The notes below the pieces were generated by a model. The model worked only from the letters and a program-made list of their open reading frames with translations. It was not told the origin of the DNA and did not search any database. Below are positions 49,690-58,298 of a stretch of 64,000 nt of DNA, one piece after another (position 1 is the first letter of the stretch; every line of letters starts with the position of its first letter). Origin of the DNA: Microbacterium azadirachtae. Lineage in GTDB: Bacteria; Actinomycetota; Actinomycetes; Actinomycetales; Microbacteriaceae. A program made the position numbers and the translations under genes. Location of the stretch: the NCBI RefSeq assembly GCF_000956505.1, contig NZ_JYIX01000032.1, forward strand, positions 1 through 64,000, in the 5' to 3' direction.

Positions 49690-50922
49690 TCAGACGCGGG
49701 CGTTCTGCCGGGGAATCCAGACCTGCTTGACGATGATCAGGATCGACGCGGTCACCGGGACGGCGATGAGCGCGCCGAGCAGACCGAGCAGCGTGCCGCC
49801 GACGAGGGCACCGATCACGACGAGGGATCCGGGGATCGAGATCGCCCTGTTCATCACGCGCGGGGTGATGACGTACGCCTCCACCTGCATGTAGACGAGG
49901 TAGATGAGCGCGAAGATCAGAGCCATCAGCGGGGAGCTGAACAGCGCGATGCCGGTGCCGATGATCCAGAACAGGATCGGGCCGACCAGCGGGATCATCG
50001 TGATGAGGAAGGCCACGGTCGCCATCAGGGGCGGGAAAGGCAGTCCGAGCACGAGGTAGAGCACGAAGACGAGGGCCGCGTTGATGAGTGCGAGCACCAC
50101 CATGCCCATCACGTACCCGCCGACCGAATCGGTGATCTGGGTGGTGATCCGCGAGACGTTCTTGCGGTCGCGCGCGGGCGCGAGCTGCAGCAGGCCGCTC
50201 TTCATCGAGGGCAGCGTGGCGAGGAAGTACAGCGTGAGGACGATGACGATGAGGGCGCCGGAGATGCCGGTCGCGATCGCCGCGCCGACCTGCAGCGCCG
50301 CGTTGCCGACCTGCAGCGCGCCGCCGCCGAGCTGCATGAGCTTGTTCGGGTCGCTGAGGAACTTCTGCACCTCGCTCATGAGGTCGCTCACGCCGCCGCC
50401 GAACTGCCCCTGGATCCAGCGGTACAGATCGCTGTGCAGGAACTCCTGGATCGTCGCCGGGATCGACTTGACGAACTCCGCGATCTGCGTGACCACGACC
50501 GGGACGATCGCGAGGATGACGAGCACGAGCGCGAGCGCGAACCCGACGATCACGATCACGACCGACCACGCCCGCGAAGCTCCGCGCCGCTCCAGCCACC
50601 GGACGGCCGGATCGAGGCCGAGTGCGGCGAACAGTGCGAACGCGATGTAGATGAGCACCGTCGACAGGCTCGTCAGGGCGAGCCCGAGGAGGATCGCCGC
50701 GAGACCACCCAGGGTGACGAGGAAACCGAACGCGAACGGGCGGTCGATCCGGGTCCAGAACGAGCCGCGCGGCGTGCCAGGCTCGACGACAGGGCGGGGC
50801 GTGTAGTCGCCCTCGGCGTCGTCGGCCACGATGGTGTCGGCCTGGGCCGTCGTGACGGCGCGTTCGCCGTCCTCGGCCTCTGCGACTGCGCTGTTGTCGA
50901 GCCCGGAGTCGTCGCTGGTCAT
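49690..50922 (-). CDS. AI-2E family transporter (TqsA/PerM type)
   Basis: 410 residues. A disordered acidic N-terminus of about 55 residues is followed by about eight transmembrane helices. Typical motifs are YIAFALFAALGLDPAVRWLE, a soluble loop (about 155-235), then PPLMATVAFLITMIPLVGPI and YVITPRVMNRAISIPGSLVV. The family includes autoinducer-2 exporters and Na+/H+ antiporters. No quorum gene is nearby, so a substrate cannot be named. The terminal VWIPRQNARV is basic, cytosolic. Confidence 0.9.
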   Translation of the reverse strand: MTSDDSGLDNSAVAEAEDGERAVTTAQADTIVADDAEGDYTPRPVVEPGTPRGSFWTRIDRPFAFGFLVTLGGLAAILLGLALTSLSTVLIYIAFALFAALGLDPAVRWLERRGASRAWSVVIVIVGFALALVLVILAIVPVVVTQIAEFVKSIPATIQEFLHSDLYRWIQGQFGGGVSDLMSEVQKFLSDPNKLMQLGGGALQVGNAALQVGAAIATGISGALIVIVLTLYFLATLPSMKSGLLQLAPARDRKNVSRITTQITDSVGGYVMGMVVLALINAALVFVLYLVLGLPFPPLMATVAFLITMIPLVGPILFWIIGTGIALFSSPLMALIFALIYLVYMQVEAYVITPRVMNRAISIPGSLVVIGALVGGTLLGLLGALIAVPVTASILIIVKQVWIPRQNARV

Positions 50923-51070
50923 GGCTTCACTTTAGGGGAGGGGTGCGCGCGCCCGGGGGTGCCGGTCCCGCGCTTCCGAGGTTCCTGGACCCGTCACGGC
51001 GGATCCGAGTCGGGGCGGAACGGGTTATCGTCGGAGGGATCGCACGTCCGCCGCCCGGTGAGGAGCCCCG

Positions 51071-51367
51071 ATGTCCGCCCCCGATCCCCGCACCGAACTG
51101 CTGCGACTGCGCGCCAGCATCGACAACATCGACGCCGCCCTCATCTTCATGCTCGCCGAGCGGTTTCGCTGTACGCAGCAGGTCGGCGTGCTCAAGGCCG
51201 AGCACGACATGCCCGCCTCGGATCCCGGTCGCGAGGAGCAGCAGGTCGCGCGTCTGCGCGCCCTCGCGGAGGAGGCGCACCTGGATCCGGAGTTCGCGGA
51301 GAAGTGGTTCAACTTCGTCGTCGCGGAGGTCATCCGGCACCACACCGAGGCCGCCGAGTCCCGCTGA
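51071..51367 (+). CDS. Chorismate mutase, AroQ type
   Basis: 98 residues, the length of a single AroQ domain. LRASIDNIDAALIFMLAERF carries the first helix with its Arg, and QQVGVLKAEHDMPASDPGRE the catalytic Lys and second Arg region. EKWFNFVVAEVIRHHTEAAE ends the third helix. It converts chorismate to prephenate in phenylalanine and tyrosine synthesis. There is no signal peptide. It stands alone; TATCGT at 51026-51031 is a possible -10. In actinobacteria such small mutases often depend on a partner DAHP synthase for full activity. Confidence 0.9.
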   Translation: MSAPDPRTELLRLRASIDNIDAALIFMLAERFRCTQQVGVLKAEHDMPASDPGREEQQVARLRALAEEAHLDPEFAEKWFNFVVAEVIRHHTEAAESR

Positions 51368-51389
51368 CCCGGCGGCCCGACAGGCGGGA

Positions 51390-52151
51390 TCAGCCCGCGT
51401 AGCTCGTGTCGTTCACGGACTGCACGGTCCAGGATCCGCGCGCGTAGCGGAGCGTGCTGACCGCTCCGTTCTCGATGGCGCCGTCGACGGTCGCGCCGAG
51501 GGACTCCAGCAGGCACGTGATCGACATGCCGCTCGAGACCGCGAGGATGCTGCCGCCGTACCGCATAGGCAGACGGCGGTCGGTTGCCGCGGTGGTGAGT
51601 GCGGCATTCATCCGCGCGGAGACCTGTGCCCAGGTCTCGGTGGGCAGGGTCTTGTCGGGGTTGCTCGCGACGAAGGCGTCGATGATGTGCGCGAGGGTGT
51701 CGAGAGGCCCGGCGGCAGCGAGCTGCGGGAACGCGGTCGACTGCTTCTCGCCCTCCCAGCCGCCGTAGGCGACCTCGCGGAGGCCGGCGATCCGCGTCGG
51801 GGCGAGCGAAGAGCCCGCGGCCGAGAGGATGCCGCTCGCGGTCTGGAAGTGGCGCATCATGTCGGCGGAGTAGGCGGCATCGAATCCGCCGATCTTCGCG
51901 GCGAGGTTGCGGCCGACGGTCTCGGCGATCGCAACCCCCGCCTCGGCGAGCGGCGAATCCGACCAGCCCTGGATCCGGCCGGCCTGATTCAGCCAGGTCT
52001 TGCCGTGGCGGACGAGGTACACGGTGATCGTGCGGTTGGGCTGCGCGGTCGGCGCGGCGACCGCGGGAGCGGCTCCGGCCAGAGCGAGCGTTCCGGTGAG
52101 GGCGGCGCCGCCGAGCGAGAGCAGGGCGGTGCGGCGGGACAGATCGGGCAT
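51390..52151 (-). CDS. Tat-exported histidine phosphatase family protein, altered second His
   Basis: 253 residues. A twin-arginine signal peptide (MPDLSRRTALLSLGGAALTG) ends near residue 32 (AVAAP). The phosphatase core has the catalytic VYLVRHGKTWLNQAGRIQGW, FDAAYSADMMRHFQTASGIL and REVAYGGWEGEKQ. The second catalytic His region reads GGSILAVSSGMSITCLLESL, with Ser where His is expected, as in the protein at 33037-33660. It would act outside the membrane, folded before export. The ribosome binding site is AAGGAGATG. Convergent with the chorismate mutase gene. Confidence 0.9.
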   Translation of the reverse strand: MPDLSRRTALLSLGGAALTGTLALAGAAPAVAAPTAQPNRTITVYLVRHGKTWLNQAGRIQGWSDSPLAEAGVAIAETVGRNLAAKIGGFDAAYSADMMRHFQTASGILSAAGSSLAPTRIAGLREVAYGGWEGEKQSTAFPQLAAAGPLDTLAHIIDAFVASNPDKTLPTETWAQVSARMNAALTTAATDRRLPMRYGGSILAVSSGMSITCLLESLGATVDGAIENGAVSTLRYARGSWTVQSVNDTSYAG

Positions 52152-52261
52152 GTCATCTCCTTCGATGGATGGTCTCCGAAACCCATATGTCGTTAAGGTT
52201 TCGAGCTGGCGAAAGCCTAGTGCTGTTCATGTTTCGCGCGCGGAGCTGTTTCCAGATCAAG

Positions 52262-52291
52262 TGACAGAAAGTGCGTGTTTTACCGTAAGAT
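52262..52291 (+). promoter_or_regulatory. Promoter region of the sugar phosphate operon with GAAA/TTTC repeats
   Basis: TAAGAT (52286-52291) fits TANNNT, with GTGACA 19 bases upstream as a weak -35. Around it, TTTC or GAAA words occur at about 52211, 52231, 52249 and 52267, spaced roughly 20 bases. DeoR-family regulators such as AgaR bind repeated CTTTC-like words, so the DeoR protein encoded at the operon's end could act here. This is a weak inference. Confidence 0.3.
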
Positions 52292-52341
52292 CGAGCATGG
52301 TCACGCAATCGACGTCGACCGGAGCCCGCCGAGGAGGACGC

Positions 52342-53256
52342 ATGACCGACCCGAACGAGAATCTCGCCCCCGGCGCCCACATGCGCGCCGAGCTCGACTC
52401 GCAGCCCGAGATGTGGGAGCGCGCAGCCGGCATGACGGCGGAGCAGGCGCTGCTCCCGGCGAAGGGCCAGCGCGTCGCCGTGATCGGCTGCGGCACTTCG
52501 TGGTTCATGGCCCAGTCCTACGCCGCGCTGCGCGAACGCGCGGGCTTCGGCATCACCGACGCCTACGCCGCGAGCGAGGCGTTCATGGATCGCGGCTACG
52601 ACGCCGTCGTCGCCCTGACCCGCTCCGGAACGACCACCGAGGTGCTCGAGCTCGTCGACGAGCTCAAGGGATCCGGATCCTCGGCGCGCGTCATCGGCGT
52701 CATCGGCGACGTGACCTCCCCGCTCGTGGGCATGGTCGACGACGCGATCCTGCTGCCGTTCGCCGACGAGCAGTCCGTCGTGCAGACCCGCTTCGCGACC
52801 ACCGCGCTCGCGCTGTTCCGCGCCTCGCTCGGCGAAGACCTCACCGCCGCCATCGCCGACGCCCGCACCGCGCTCGCCGACGTGGATCCGACCCTCGCGG
52901 GCGCCGAGCAGTACACATTCCTCGGCCGCGGCTGGACGATCGGTCTCGCGCACGAGGCGGCTCTGAAGATGCGCGAGTCGTCGCAGTCGTGGACCGAGTC
53001 GTACCCCTCCATGGACTACCGACACGGCCCGATCGCCATCGCCGCCCCCGGCCGCATCACCTGGCAGTTCGGCGCCGCGCCCGAGGGCCTGGACGCCCAG
53101 GTCGCCGCGACCGGCGGGCGCTGGGTGCAGCACGCGATCGACCCGATGGCCGATCTCGTCCGCCTGCACCGTGTGGCGCTCGACCGCGCGCTGGCGAAGG
53201 GTCTCAACCCCGATGAGCCGCGCAACCTCACCCGTTCGGTCATCCTCGAGGACTGA
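52342..53256 (+). CDS. SIS-domain sugar isomerase (AgaS/GlmS-isomerase-like)
   Basis: 304 residues from ATG 52342, with GAGGAGGA upstream. Two tandem SIS domains: the first with VIGCGTSWFMAQSYAALRER and ALTRSGTTTEVLELVDEL (the Ser-Gly-Thr phosphate loop), the second with FLGRGWTIGLAHEAALKMRE and YPSMDYRHGPIAI. This is the isomerase half of glucosamine-phosphate synthases without the glutaminase half, as in AgaS and FrlB proteins. It would isomerise or deaminate an aldose/amino-sugar phosphate to a ketose phosphate. It is first of four operon genes; the next begins nine bases on. Confidence 0.9.
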   Translation: MTDPNENLAPGAHMRAELDSQPEMWERAAGMTAEQALLPAKGQRVAVIGCGTSWFMAQSYAALRERAGFGITDAYAASEAFMDRGYDAVVALTRSGTTTEVLELVDELKGSGSSARVIGVIGDVTSPLVGMVDDAILLPFADEQSVVQTRFATTALALFRASLGEDLTAAIADARTALADVDPTLAGAEQYTFLGRGWTIGLAHEAALKMRESSQSWTESYPSMDYRHGPIAIAAPGRITWQFGAAPEGLDAQVAATGGRWVQHAIDPMADLVRLHRVALDRALAKGLNPDEPRNLTRSVILED

Positions 53257-53265
53257 GAGCCGGCG

Positions 53266-54321
53266 ATGACGATCCCCTCCGGCGACGCCACCGTGGACGA
53301 CGCCCGCACGCACGAGGCGGCAGAGGCCGCCCGTGCCGTGCCCGACGTGATCACCGATGCCTCGGGGGACCCCCTCGTCCCGCGTCAGGATCCGGGATCG
53401 GCGGCCGAGCTCGGCGCGGGTGCGCCCGTGCTCGCGTTCGACGTGGGTGGCACCGACATCAAGTCGGCCCTGTTCGACGCCGAGGGCGTCATGCTCGGGC
53501 TGCGCCGCACCCCGACGCCGGATCCGGGGGCGGACCTTCCAGAGCGGCTGATCGCCCGGCTGGTCGAGCTCGGCGCGCAGCTGCGCGAGGAGCATCCAGG
53601 CGTGGATCCGGTCGCGGTTGGACTGGTCGTCCCCGGCATCGTGGACGAGGTCGCCGGTGTCGGCGTCTTCGCCAGCAACATGGGCTGGCGGGACGCGCCG
53701 ATCCGCGCACTCGCGGAGGAGGCGTTCGGGCTTCCTGTCGCGTTCGACCACGATGTCCGCACGGGCGGCTGGGCCGAGCACGTGCTCGGCGGCGCGCGCC
53801 CGTACCCGAACTCGATCGTGCTGATCATCGGCACCGGGATCGCCGGGGCGCTGCTGCTGGGCGGCGAGCCCTTCACGTCGGGCGGCTACGCCGGCGAGGT
53901 CGGCCATTCCCCGGTCGCGGACGAGCCGCTGTGCCCGTGCGGTGCGCGCGGCTGCCTCGAGGCCATCGCGTCCGCAGGCGCGATCGCCCGCCGCTACATC
54001 GCGCGCAGCGGGATCGCCGTCGAGGGCGCGAAGGAGGTCATCGCGCTCGCCGCCGAGGGCGATGAGGCCGCCGTCGAGGTCTGGAACGAGGCGCTCGACG
54101 CGCTCGCCCTGTCGCTCGCGCAGCTCACCGCGGTCGTCGCGCCGCAGGCCATCGTGATCGGTGGCGGGCTGTCGCGCGCGGGCGGCGTACTGTTCGACGA
54201 GCTCCGCGCGCGCCTGAGGGCGCGCCTCAGCTTCCACCGCATCCCGGAGCTTGTGCCCGCGCAGCTGCTGGGCAACGCCGGGATCCTGGGTGCGGCGCTG
54301 CGCGCGAGGAGTCTCGGATGA
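53266..54321 (+). CDS. ROK-family sugar kinase
   Basis: 351 residues with an extra N-terminal acidic tail of about 45 residues. ATP-binding LAFDVGGTDIKSALFDAEG, then the catalytic Asp in PVAFDHDVRTGGWAEHVLGG. LIIGTGIAGALLLGGEPFTS, GEVGHSPV and the zinc motif CPCGARGCLEAIAS are ROK hallmarks. It would phosphorylate a hexose or N-acetylhexosamine at C6 with ATP. With the SIS, PfkB and aldolase genes, N-acetylgalactosamine or a similar sugar is likely. It overlaps the next gene by ATGA. Confidence 0.92.
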   Translation: MTIPSGDATVDDARTHEAAEAARAVPDVITDASGDPLVPRQDPGSAAELGAGAPVLAFDVGGTDIKSALFDAEGVMLGLRRTPTPDPGADLPERLIARLVELGAQLREEHPGVDPVAVGLVVPGIVDEVAGVGVFASNMGWRDAPIRALAEEAFGLPVAFDHDVRTGGWAEHVLGGARPYPNSIVLIIGTGIAGALLLGGEPFTSGGYAGEVGHSPVADEPLCPCGARGCLEAIASAGAIARRYIARSGIAVEGAKEVIALAAEGDEAAVEVWNEALDALALSLAQLTAVVAPQAIVIGGGLSRAGGVLFDELRARLRARLSFHRIPELVPAQLLGNAGILGAALRARSLG

Positions 54322-55295
54322 TCGTCACCGTCACGCCGAATCCCGCCCTGGATCTCACCTGGCACGTCGATCGGATCGTGCAGGGCGAGACTCATCGCGC
54401 CGACGCCGGCATCGCCCGCGCGGGCGGCAAGGGCCTGAACGTCGCCCGGGTGGCGCACGCGCAGGGCGCCTCCGTCCTCGCGCTCGCGACTTCGGGCGGG
54501 GCGACGGGCGTCGAGTTCGCCGCCGAACTGGCCTCCTCGCCTGTTCCGCACGAGCTCGTCCCGGTACAGGGGGCGACCCGTCGCAGCGTGGCCCTGGTCG
54601 ACGAGCACCTCGGCGACACCACGATCGTCAACGAGCGCGGCATCAACCCGACGACGCAGGAGTGGGAGGCGCTGAAGGCCGCCGTGGTGCGTGCGCTGGA
54701 TGCTCCGGCCACGAAGGCGACGAAGCCCGTCCTCGTCCTCTCCGGATCCCTCCCGCCGGGCGCTCCCGACGACCTGCTGCCGACGCTCATCCGCATCGGC
54801 CGGGACGCCGGCGCGATCGTGATCGCCGACACGTCGGGGCCGGCACTGCTGGCCGCCGCCGACGCCGGGGCGACCGTGCTCAAACCCAATGCGGCCGAGC
54901 TCGCGGAGGCCACCGGTATCGCGGATCCCATCGCAGGGGCGTGCGAACTGCTGCACCGCGGAGCATCGCTGGTCCTGCTCTCCCGCGGGGCGGACGGGAT
55001 GCTCGCGGTCACCGCGGACGAGGTCGTCCGCGCCCGACTGCCCCACCCCCTCGCCGGCAACCCGACCGGCGCGGGCGATGCCGCGGTCGCCGCCTGCGCC
55101 GTGCTGATGGCGCAGGGCGAGAAGGATCCGACCGTGCTGCTGCGCCGTGCGACGGCGTGGTCGGCCGCCGCGGTGCTGATGCCCCTCGCGGGCGAGATCC
55201 ACCCGTCGTGGCCCGACCTCGAATCCGCCCTGCTCATCGACAGCCCGTCTCTGATGGCGCTGAGCCGACCGTCCACCGAAAGGACACCCCGATGA
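54318..55295 (+). CDS. PfkB-family sugar phosphate kinase (1-phosphofructokinase/tagatose-6-phosphate kinase type)
   Basis: 325 residues. The start IVTVTPNPALDLTWHVDRIV and AGGKGLNVARVAHAQGASVL are typical of the FruK/LacC branch. LSGSLPPGAPDDLLPTLIRI and the anion-hole/catalytic base motif GNPTGAGDAAVAACAVLM (GAGD) follow. It would use ATP to make a ketose 1,6-bisphosphate. Beside a class II aldolase, tagatose-6-phosphate or fructose-1-phosphate are the candidate substrates. It overlaps both neighbours by ATGA. Confidence 0.92.
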   Translation: MIVTVTPNPALDLTWHVDRIVQGETHRADAGIARAGGKGLNVARVAHAQGASVLALATSGGATGVEFAAELASSPVPHELVPVQGATRRSVALVDEHLGDTTIVNERGINPTTQEWEALKAAVVRALDAPATKATKPVLVLSGSLPPGAPDDLLPTLIRIGRDAGAIVIADTSGPALLAAADAGATVLKPNAAELAEATGIADPIAGACELLHRGASLVLLSRGADGMLAVTADEVVRARLPHPLAGNPTGAGDAAVAACAVLMAQGEKDPTVLLRRATAWSAAAVLMPLAGEIHPSWPDLESALLIDSPSLMALSRPSTERTPR

Positions 55296-56161
55296 CCCTC
55301 GTCTCCGCCCGCGACCTCGTGCACGACGCGGCCCGCCACGGCACCGGCGTCGGCGCCTTCAACGTGATCCACCTGGAGACGGCCGAGGCGCTGGTCGCCG
55401 CGTCCGCGCAGGCCGAGCTGCCTGTGATCCTGCAGATCTCGCAGAACTGCGCCGACTACCACGGCGGCCTCGAGCCGATCGCGCTCGCCACCCTCGCGGT
55501 CGCCCGGCGCGCCGAGACCCCGGTCGCCGTGCACCTCGACCACGCCGAGCGTCCCGAGCTCGTGGACGAGGCCATCGCGCTGGGCTTCGGCTCCGTGATG
55601 TTCGACGGCGGCGCGCTCGACTACGCCGAGAACGTCGCGCTCACCGCGCAGGTCGTCGAGCGGGCCCACGCCGCCGAGGTGTACGTGGAGGGCGAGCTCG
55701 GCGAGGTCGGCGGCAAGGACGGCGCGCACGCGCCGGGCGTCCGCACGGATCCGCAGGAGGCTCGGGCCTTCGTCGCGGAGACCGGCGTCGACGCCCTCGC
55801 CGTGGCCGTCGGATCCTCGCACGCGATGACCGACCGCACCGCGGCACTCGACCTCGATCTCATCGCGCGCCTCCGCGAGGCCCTGCGCGGCGCGGGCGAG
55901 GACGGCGTCGACGTGCCGCTCGTGCTGCACGGATCCAGCGGGGTGCCGGATGATGCGATCGCGGCGGCGGTGCGCGCGGGCATGACGAAGATCAACGTCT
56001 CCACGCACCTGAACGGCTTCTTCACCCGCGCGATCCGGGAGAAGTTGGAAGCGGATCCGCGCCTCGTCGACTCCCGGAAGTACCTCGCCCCCGCCCGCGA
56101 TGCCGTGGCCGGCGAGGCCGCGCGCCTGCTGCGCCTGTTCGCCGGATCGGACCAGTCGTGA
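55292..56161 (+). CDS. Class II ketose-bisphosphate aldolase (tagatose-bisphosphate type)
   Basis: 289 residues. Zinc ligands are expected in AVHLDHAERPELVDEAIALG and VPLVLHGSSGVPDDAI. FGSVMFDGGALDYAENVALT, VEGELGEVGGKDG, and AGMTKINVSTHLNGFFTRAI match GatY/KbaY/FbaA proteins. It splits a ketose bisphosphate to DHAP and glyceraldehyde 3-phosphate. The start overlaps the kinase stop (ATGA), with AAAGGA upstream. It closes the catabolic part of the operon. Confidence 0.92.
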   Translation: MTLVSARDLVHDAARHGTGVGAFNVIHLETAEALVAASAQAELPVILQISQNCADYHGGLEPIALATLAVARRAETPVAVHLDHAERPELVDEAIALGFGSVMFDGGALDYAENVALTAQVVERAHAAEVYVEGELGEVGGKDGAHAPGVRTDPQEARAFVAETGVDALAVAVGSSHAMTDRTAALDLDLIARLREALRGAGEDGVDVPLVLHGSSGVPDDAIAAAVRAGMTKINVSTHLNGFFTRAIREKLEADPRLVDSRKYLAPARDAVAGEAARLLRLFAGSDQS

Positions 56162-56170
56162 CGGGGTTCG

Positions 56171-56232
56171 GTTTCGAAGCGCGCACTTTGCCCGATCTTC
56201 GCCCGGAATACAGCGATTCGCGCGCTTCGAAC
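56171..56232. repeat. Dispersed palindromic repeat, copy 2 (GCGCGCTTCGAAC family)
   Basis: Left arm GTTTCGAAGCGCGC (56171-56184) and right arm GCGCGCTTCGAAC (56220-56232) make a long inverted repeat around an inner CCCGATCTTCGCCCGG stretch. The whole element aligns with 17079-17150, including a 15-base exact match. It lies between the aldolase and DeoR genes and could separate their expression. Confidence 0.75.
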
Positions 56233-56252
56233 GAGAGATTCGGAGTCGCCGG

Positions 56253-57029
56253 GTGAACAGGGCGAACCGGCTGACGGCCATCCTCGACCTGCTCGCCGTG
56301 CGGGGGGACGTGTCGGTCGAGGAGCTCGCGGAGCGTTTCGACGCATCTGCCGCCACGATCCGCCGCGACCTGGACAGCCTGTCCGAACGGCGGCTGCTCA
56401 CGCGCACCCACGGCGGGGCGGTGGCGCAGTCGGTCGCGTACGAGCTGCCGATCCGGTACAAGAGCCATCAGCGCACCTCGCAGAAGGAGCGCATCGCGCA
56501 GGCGGCGTCGGCGCTGGTCGCGCCCGGGTCGGTGGTGGGCCTCTCCGGCGGCACCACCACGACGGCGATCGCGGCGGCCCTCGCGGCCAGGGAGGACCTC
56601 GCCGACCAGGGGCTCACCGTGGTGACGAACGCCGTGAACATCGCCGCCCAGCTCGCCACGCGCCCCGACATCAAGGTCGTGGTGACCGGCGGGGTGATCC
56701 ACTCCCGCAGCTACGAGCTCGTGGGCCCGTTCGTCGAGCAGCTGCTCGCGGGCATCGCGCTCGACATCGCGTTCATCGGCGTGAACGCCGTGTCCGCGGA
56801 GGGCATGGCGAGCACGCACGACGAGCGCGAAGCGGCCGTGAACCGCCTGATGGCGAGCCGCGCGCGACGTGCGGTGATCGTCGCCGACTCGTCGAAGATC
56901 GGCGCCTCGGCGTTCGCCGCGGTCGGCGGCGCGGATCTCTTCCCCACTCTCCTGACCGACGACGGCCTCGCACCTGCGGACCGCCGCTCGCTCACCGAAG
57001 CCGGCTTCGACGTGGTCCTGGCGGACTGA
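56253..57029 (+). CDS. DeoR-family sugar regulator
   Basis: 258 residues from GTG 56253, with CGGAG seven bases upstream. The DeoR helix-turn-helix is RANRLTAILDLLAVRGDVSV, then EELAERFDASAATIRRDLDS and LSERRLLTRTHGGAV. The sugar-phosphate sensor domain has VGLSGGTTTTAIAAAL, KVVVTGGVIHSRSYELVGPF and DIAFIGVNAVSAEGMASTHD. It probably represses the upstream operon and is relieved by a phosphorylated sugar from it. A repeat element lies between them, so it may have its own promoter. Confidence 0.92.
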   Translation: MNRANRLTAILDLLAVRGDVSVEELAERFDASAATIRRDLDSLSERRLLTRTHGGAVAQSVAYELPIRYKSHQRTSQKERIAQAASALVAPGSVVGLSGGTTTTAIAAALAAREDLADQGLTVVTNAVNIAAQLATRPDIKVVVTGGVIHSRSYELVGPFVEQLLAGIALDIAFIGVNAVSAEGMASTHDEREAAVNRLMASRARRAVIVADSSKIGASAFAAVGGADLFPTLLTDDGLAPADRRSLTEAGFDVVLAD

Positions 57030-57066
57030 CCTGGATCCCGGACCTGGATCCGACCCGGGATCCAGG
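57030..57066. terminator. Hairpin between DeoR and DyP peroxidase genes
   Basis: CCTGGATCCCGG (57030-57041) and CCGGGATCCAGG (57055-57066) form a perfect 12-base-pair stem. The loop contains a third GGATCC. It lies between convergent genes and probably terminates both. Confidence 0.75.
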
Positions 57067-57071
57067 CGCTC

Positions 57072-58298
57072 TCACGTGAGAAGGGTGTCGCCGATGAATC
57101 CGTCTTCGGCGCACCCTGGCGGAACGGCGAAGACGGCGGATCCGATGGGCGTCGTCCATTCGTTGAGGAGGTCGAGCTCGTCGAGGCGACGCTGCATGGG
57201 CGTGAACTGCCGCTCGATGTCGGCCTGGAACGAGACGAAGATGAGGCCCGAATCGGAGACCTGAGTCCCGGTCGGCCGTTCGTCGTAGTTGTAGGCGCGG
57301 CGGAAGATGCGTTCGGATCCGTCGCCGCGAGCCCGCCGCATGTGCGCGAACTGCGGGATGACGGGGAATCCGATGGATGTCTTCGCCTCGAAGTCCGGCT
57401 CGTCGAACTCGTCGGTTCCGGTGAGCGGCGCCCCGTTCGCGAGAGTGCGCCCGACGCTCGCGTCGCGGCCGGAGCGGTCCAGGCGATCCCACTTGTCGAG
57501 ATCCATCCGGATGCGGCGCACGACCATTCCGGTGCCACCCGCGAGCCAGCCGTCCGTGGTCCAGACGACCTCGTCGAAGTCGTCTGTCCCCGGCCGGGGA
57601 TTCGTGGTCCCATCGACCTGACCGAACAGGTTGCGCATCGTGGTGCCGGGTCGCTCGGTGCCGTACGCGCGCCGGAACCCCTGCTGGGTCCAGCGCACGT
57701 CCGCGAAACCGCGGGCGTCTTTCAGCAGCATCCGGGTGGCATGGGCGACCGTGAGGGGATCGTCTCCGGCGATCTGCAGCAGCAGGTCGCCGTCGGAGAA
57801 TTCCGGACGCAGCTGATCCACGCGGAAGGCGGGCAGCGGGCTCAGCCATGCCGGACCGGATCCGCTCGCTCGCGCCACCAGGCCGGGCCCGAACCCGAAG
57901 GTGACCGTCAGACGCGCGGGCGCGTGCGACAGCTCCGGTTCGGAATCCGCCAAGGCGGGCTTCCCCTGGGTGAGCCGGGCCGCATCGTCGGTCAGGATCC
58001 GCAGCAGACGGGTGAGCGCCACCCGGTCGACATCGCCGTGGAGGTCGAGCGCGACGAACACCCCGTGCGCCTGGGCGTCGGTGTCGACGCCGGCCTGATG
58101 CACGCCGAAGAACGGCACGGTGTTCTCGCCGTTCATGGGCGCTGCCGGGGTGACGGGCGTCTCCTGCCGGCGGTTGAGGGCGAGGTCCACGCCGACCGCG
58201 GCGACCGCGCCGGCCCCGGCGACAGCCCCTCCGAGGAGGAACTGCCGCCGGGTCGACCCGGTGCGACGGGTGCGGGCGCCCTCAGCGGGCGCGGGCAT
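57072..58298 (-). CDS. Tat-exported DyP-type heme peroxidase
   Basis: 408 residues. A twin-arginine signal (TRRTGSTRRQFLLGGAVAGA) exports the folded heme protein. The distal GxxDG motif is FGQVDGTTNPRPGTDDF and the proximal heme His lies in FPVIPQFAHMRRARGDG; LIFVSFQADIERQF is typical of EfeB/DtpA. It uses peroxide to oxidise dyes or metals. The usual EfeB partners (EfeU, EfeO) are absent. Instead it follows a PCuAC gene, as in Streptomyces DtpA/ECuC clusters, which favours a copper-linked role. It overlaps the PCuAC stop by one base. Confidence 0.93.
   Translation of the reverse strand: MPAPAEGARTRRTGSTRRQFLLGGAVAGAGAVAAVGVDLALNRRQETPVTPAAPMNGENTVPFFGVHQAGVDTDAQAHGVFVALDLHGDVDRVALTRLLRILTDDAARLTQGKPALADSEPELSHAPARLTVTFGFGPGLVARASGSGPAWLSPLPAFRVDQLRPEFSDGDLLLQIAGDDPLTVAHATRMLLKDARGFADVRWTQQGFRRAYGTERPGTTMRNLFGQVDGTTNPRPGTDDFDEVVWTTDGWLAGGTGMVVRRIRMDLDKWDRLDRSGRDASVGRTLANGAPLTGTDEFDEPDFEAKTSIGFPVIPQFAHMRRARGDGSERIFRRAYNYDERPTGTQVSDSGLIFVSFQADIERQFTPMQRRLDELDLLNEWTTPIGSAVFAVPPGCAEDGFIGDTLLT

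Noticed and set aside
57072..58298. EfeB of an EfeUOB iron importer
   Set aside because: The protein fits the family, but efeU and efeO are absent and copper genes surround it, so a copper context is preferred.
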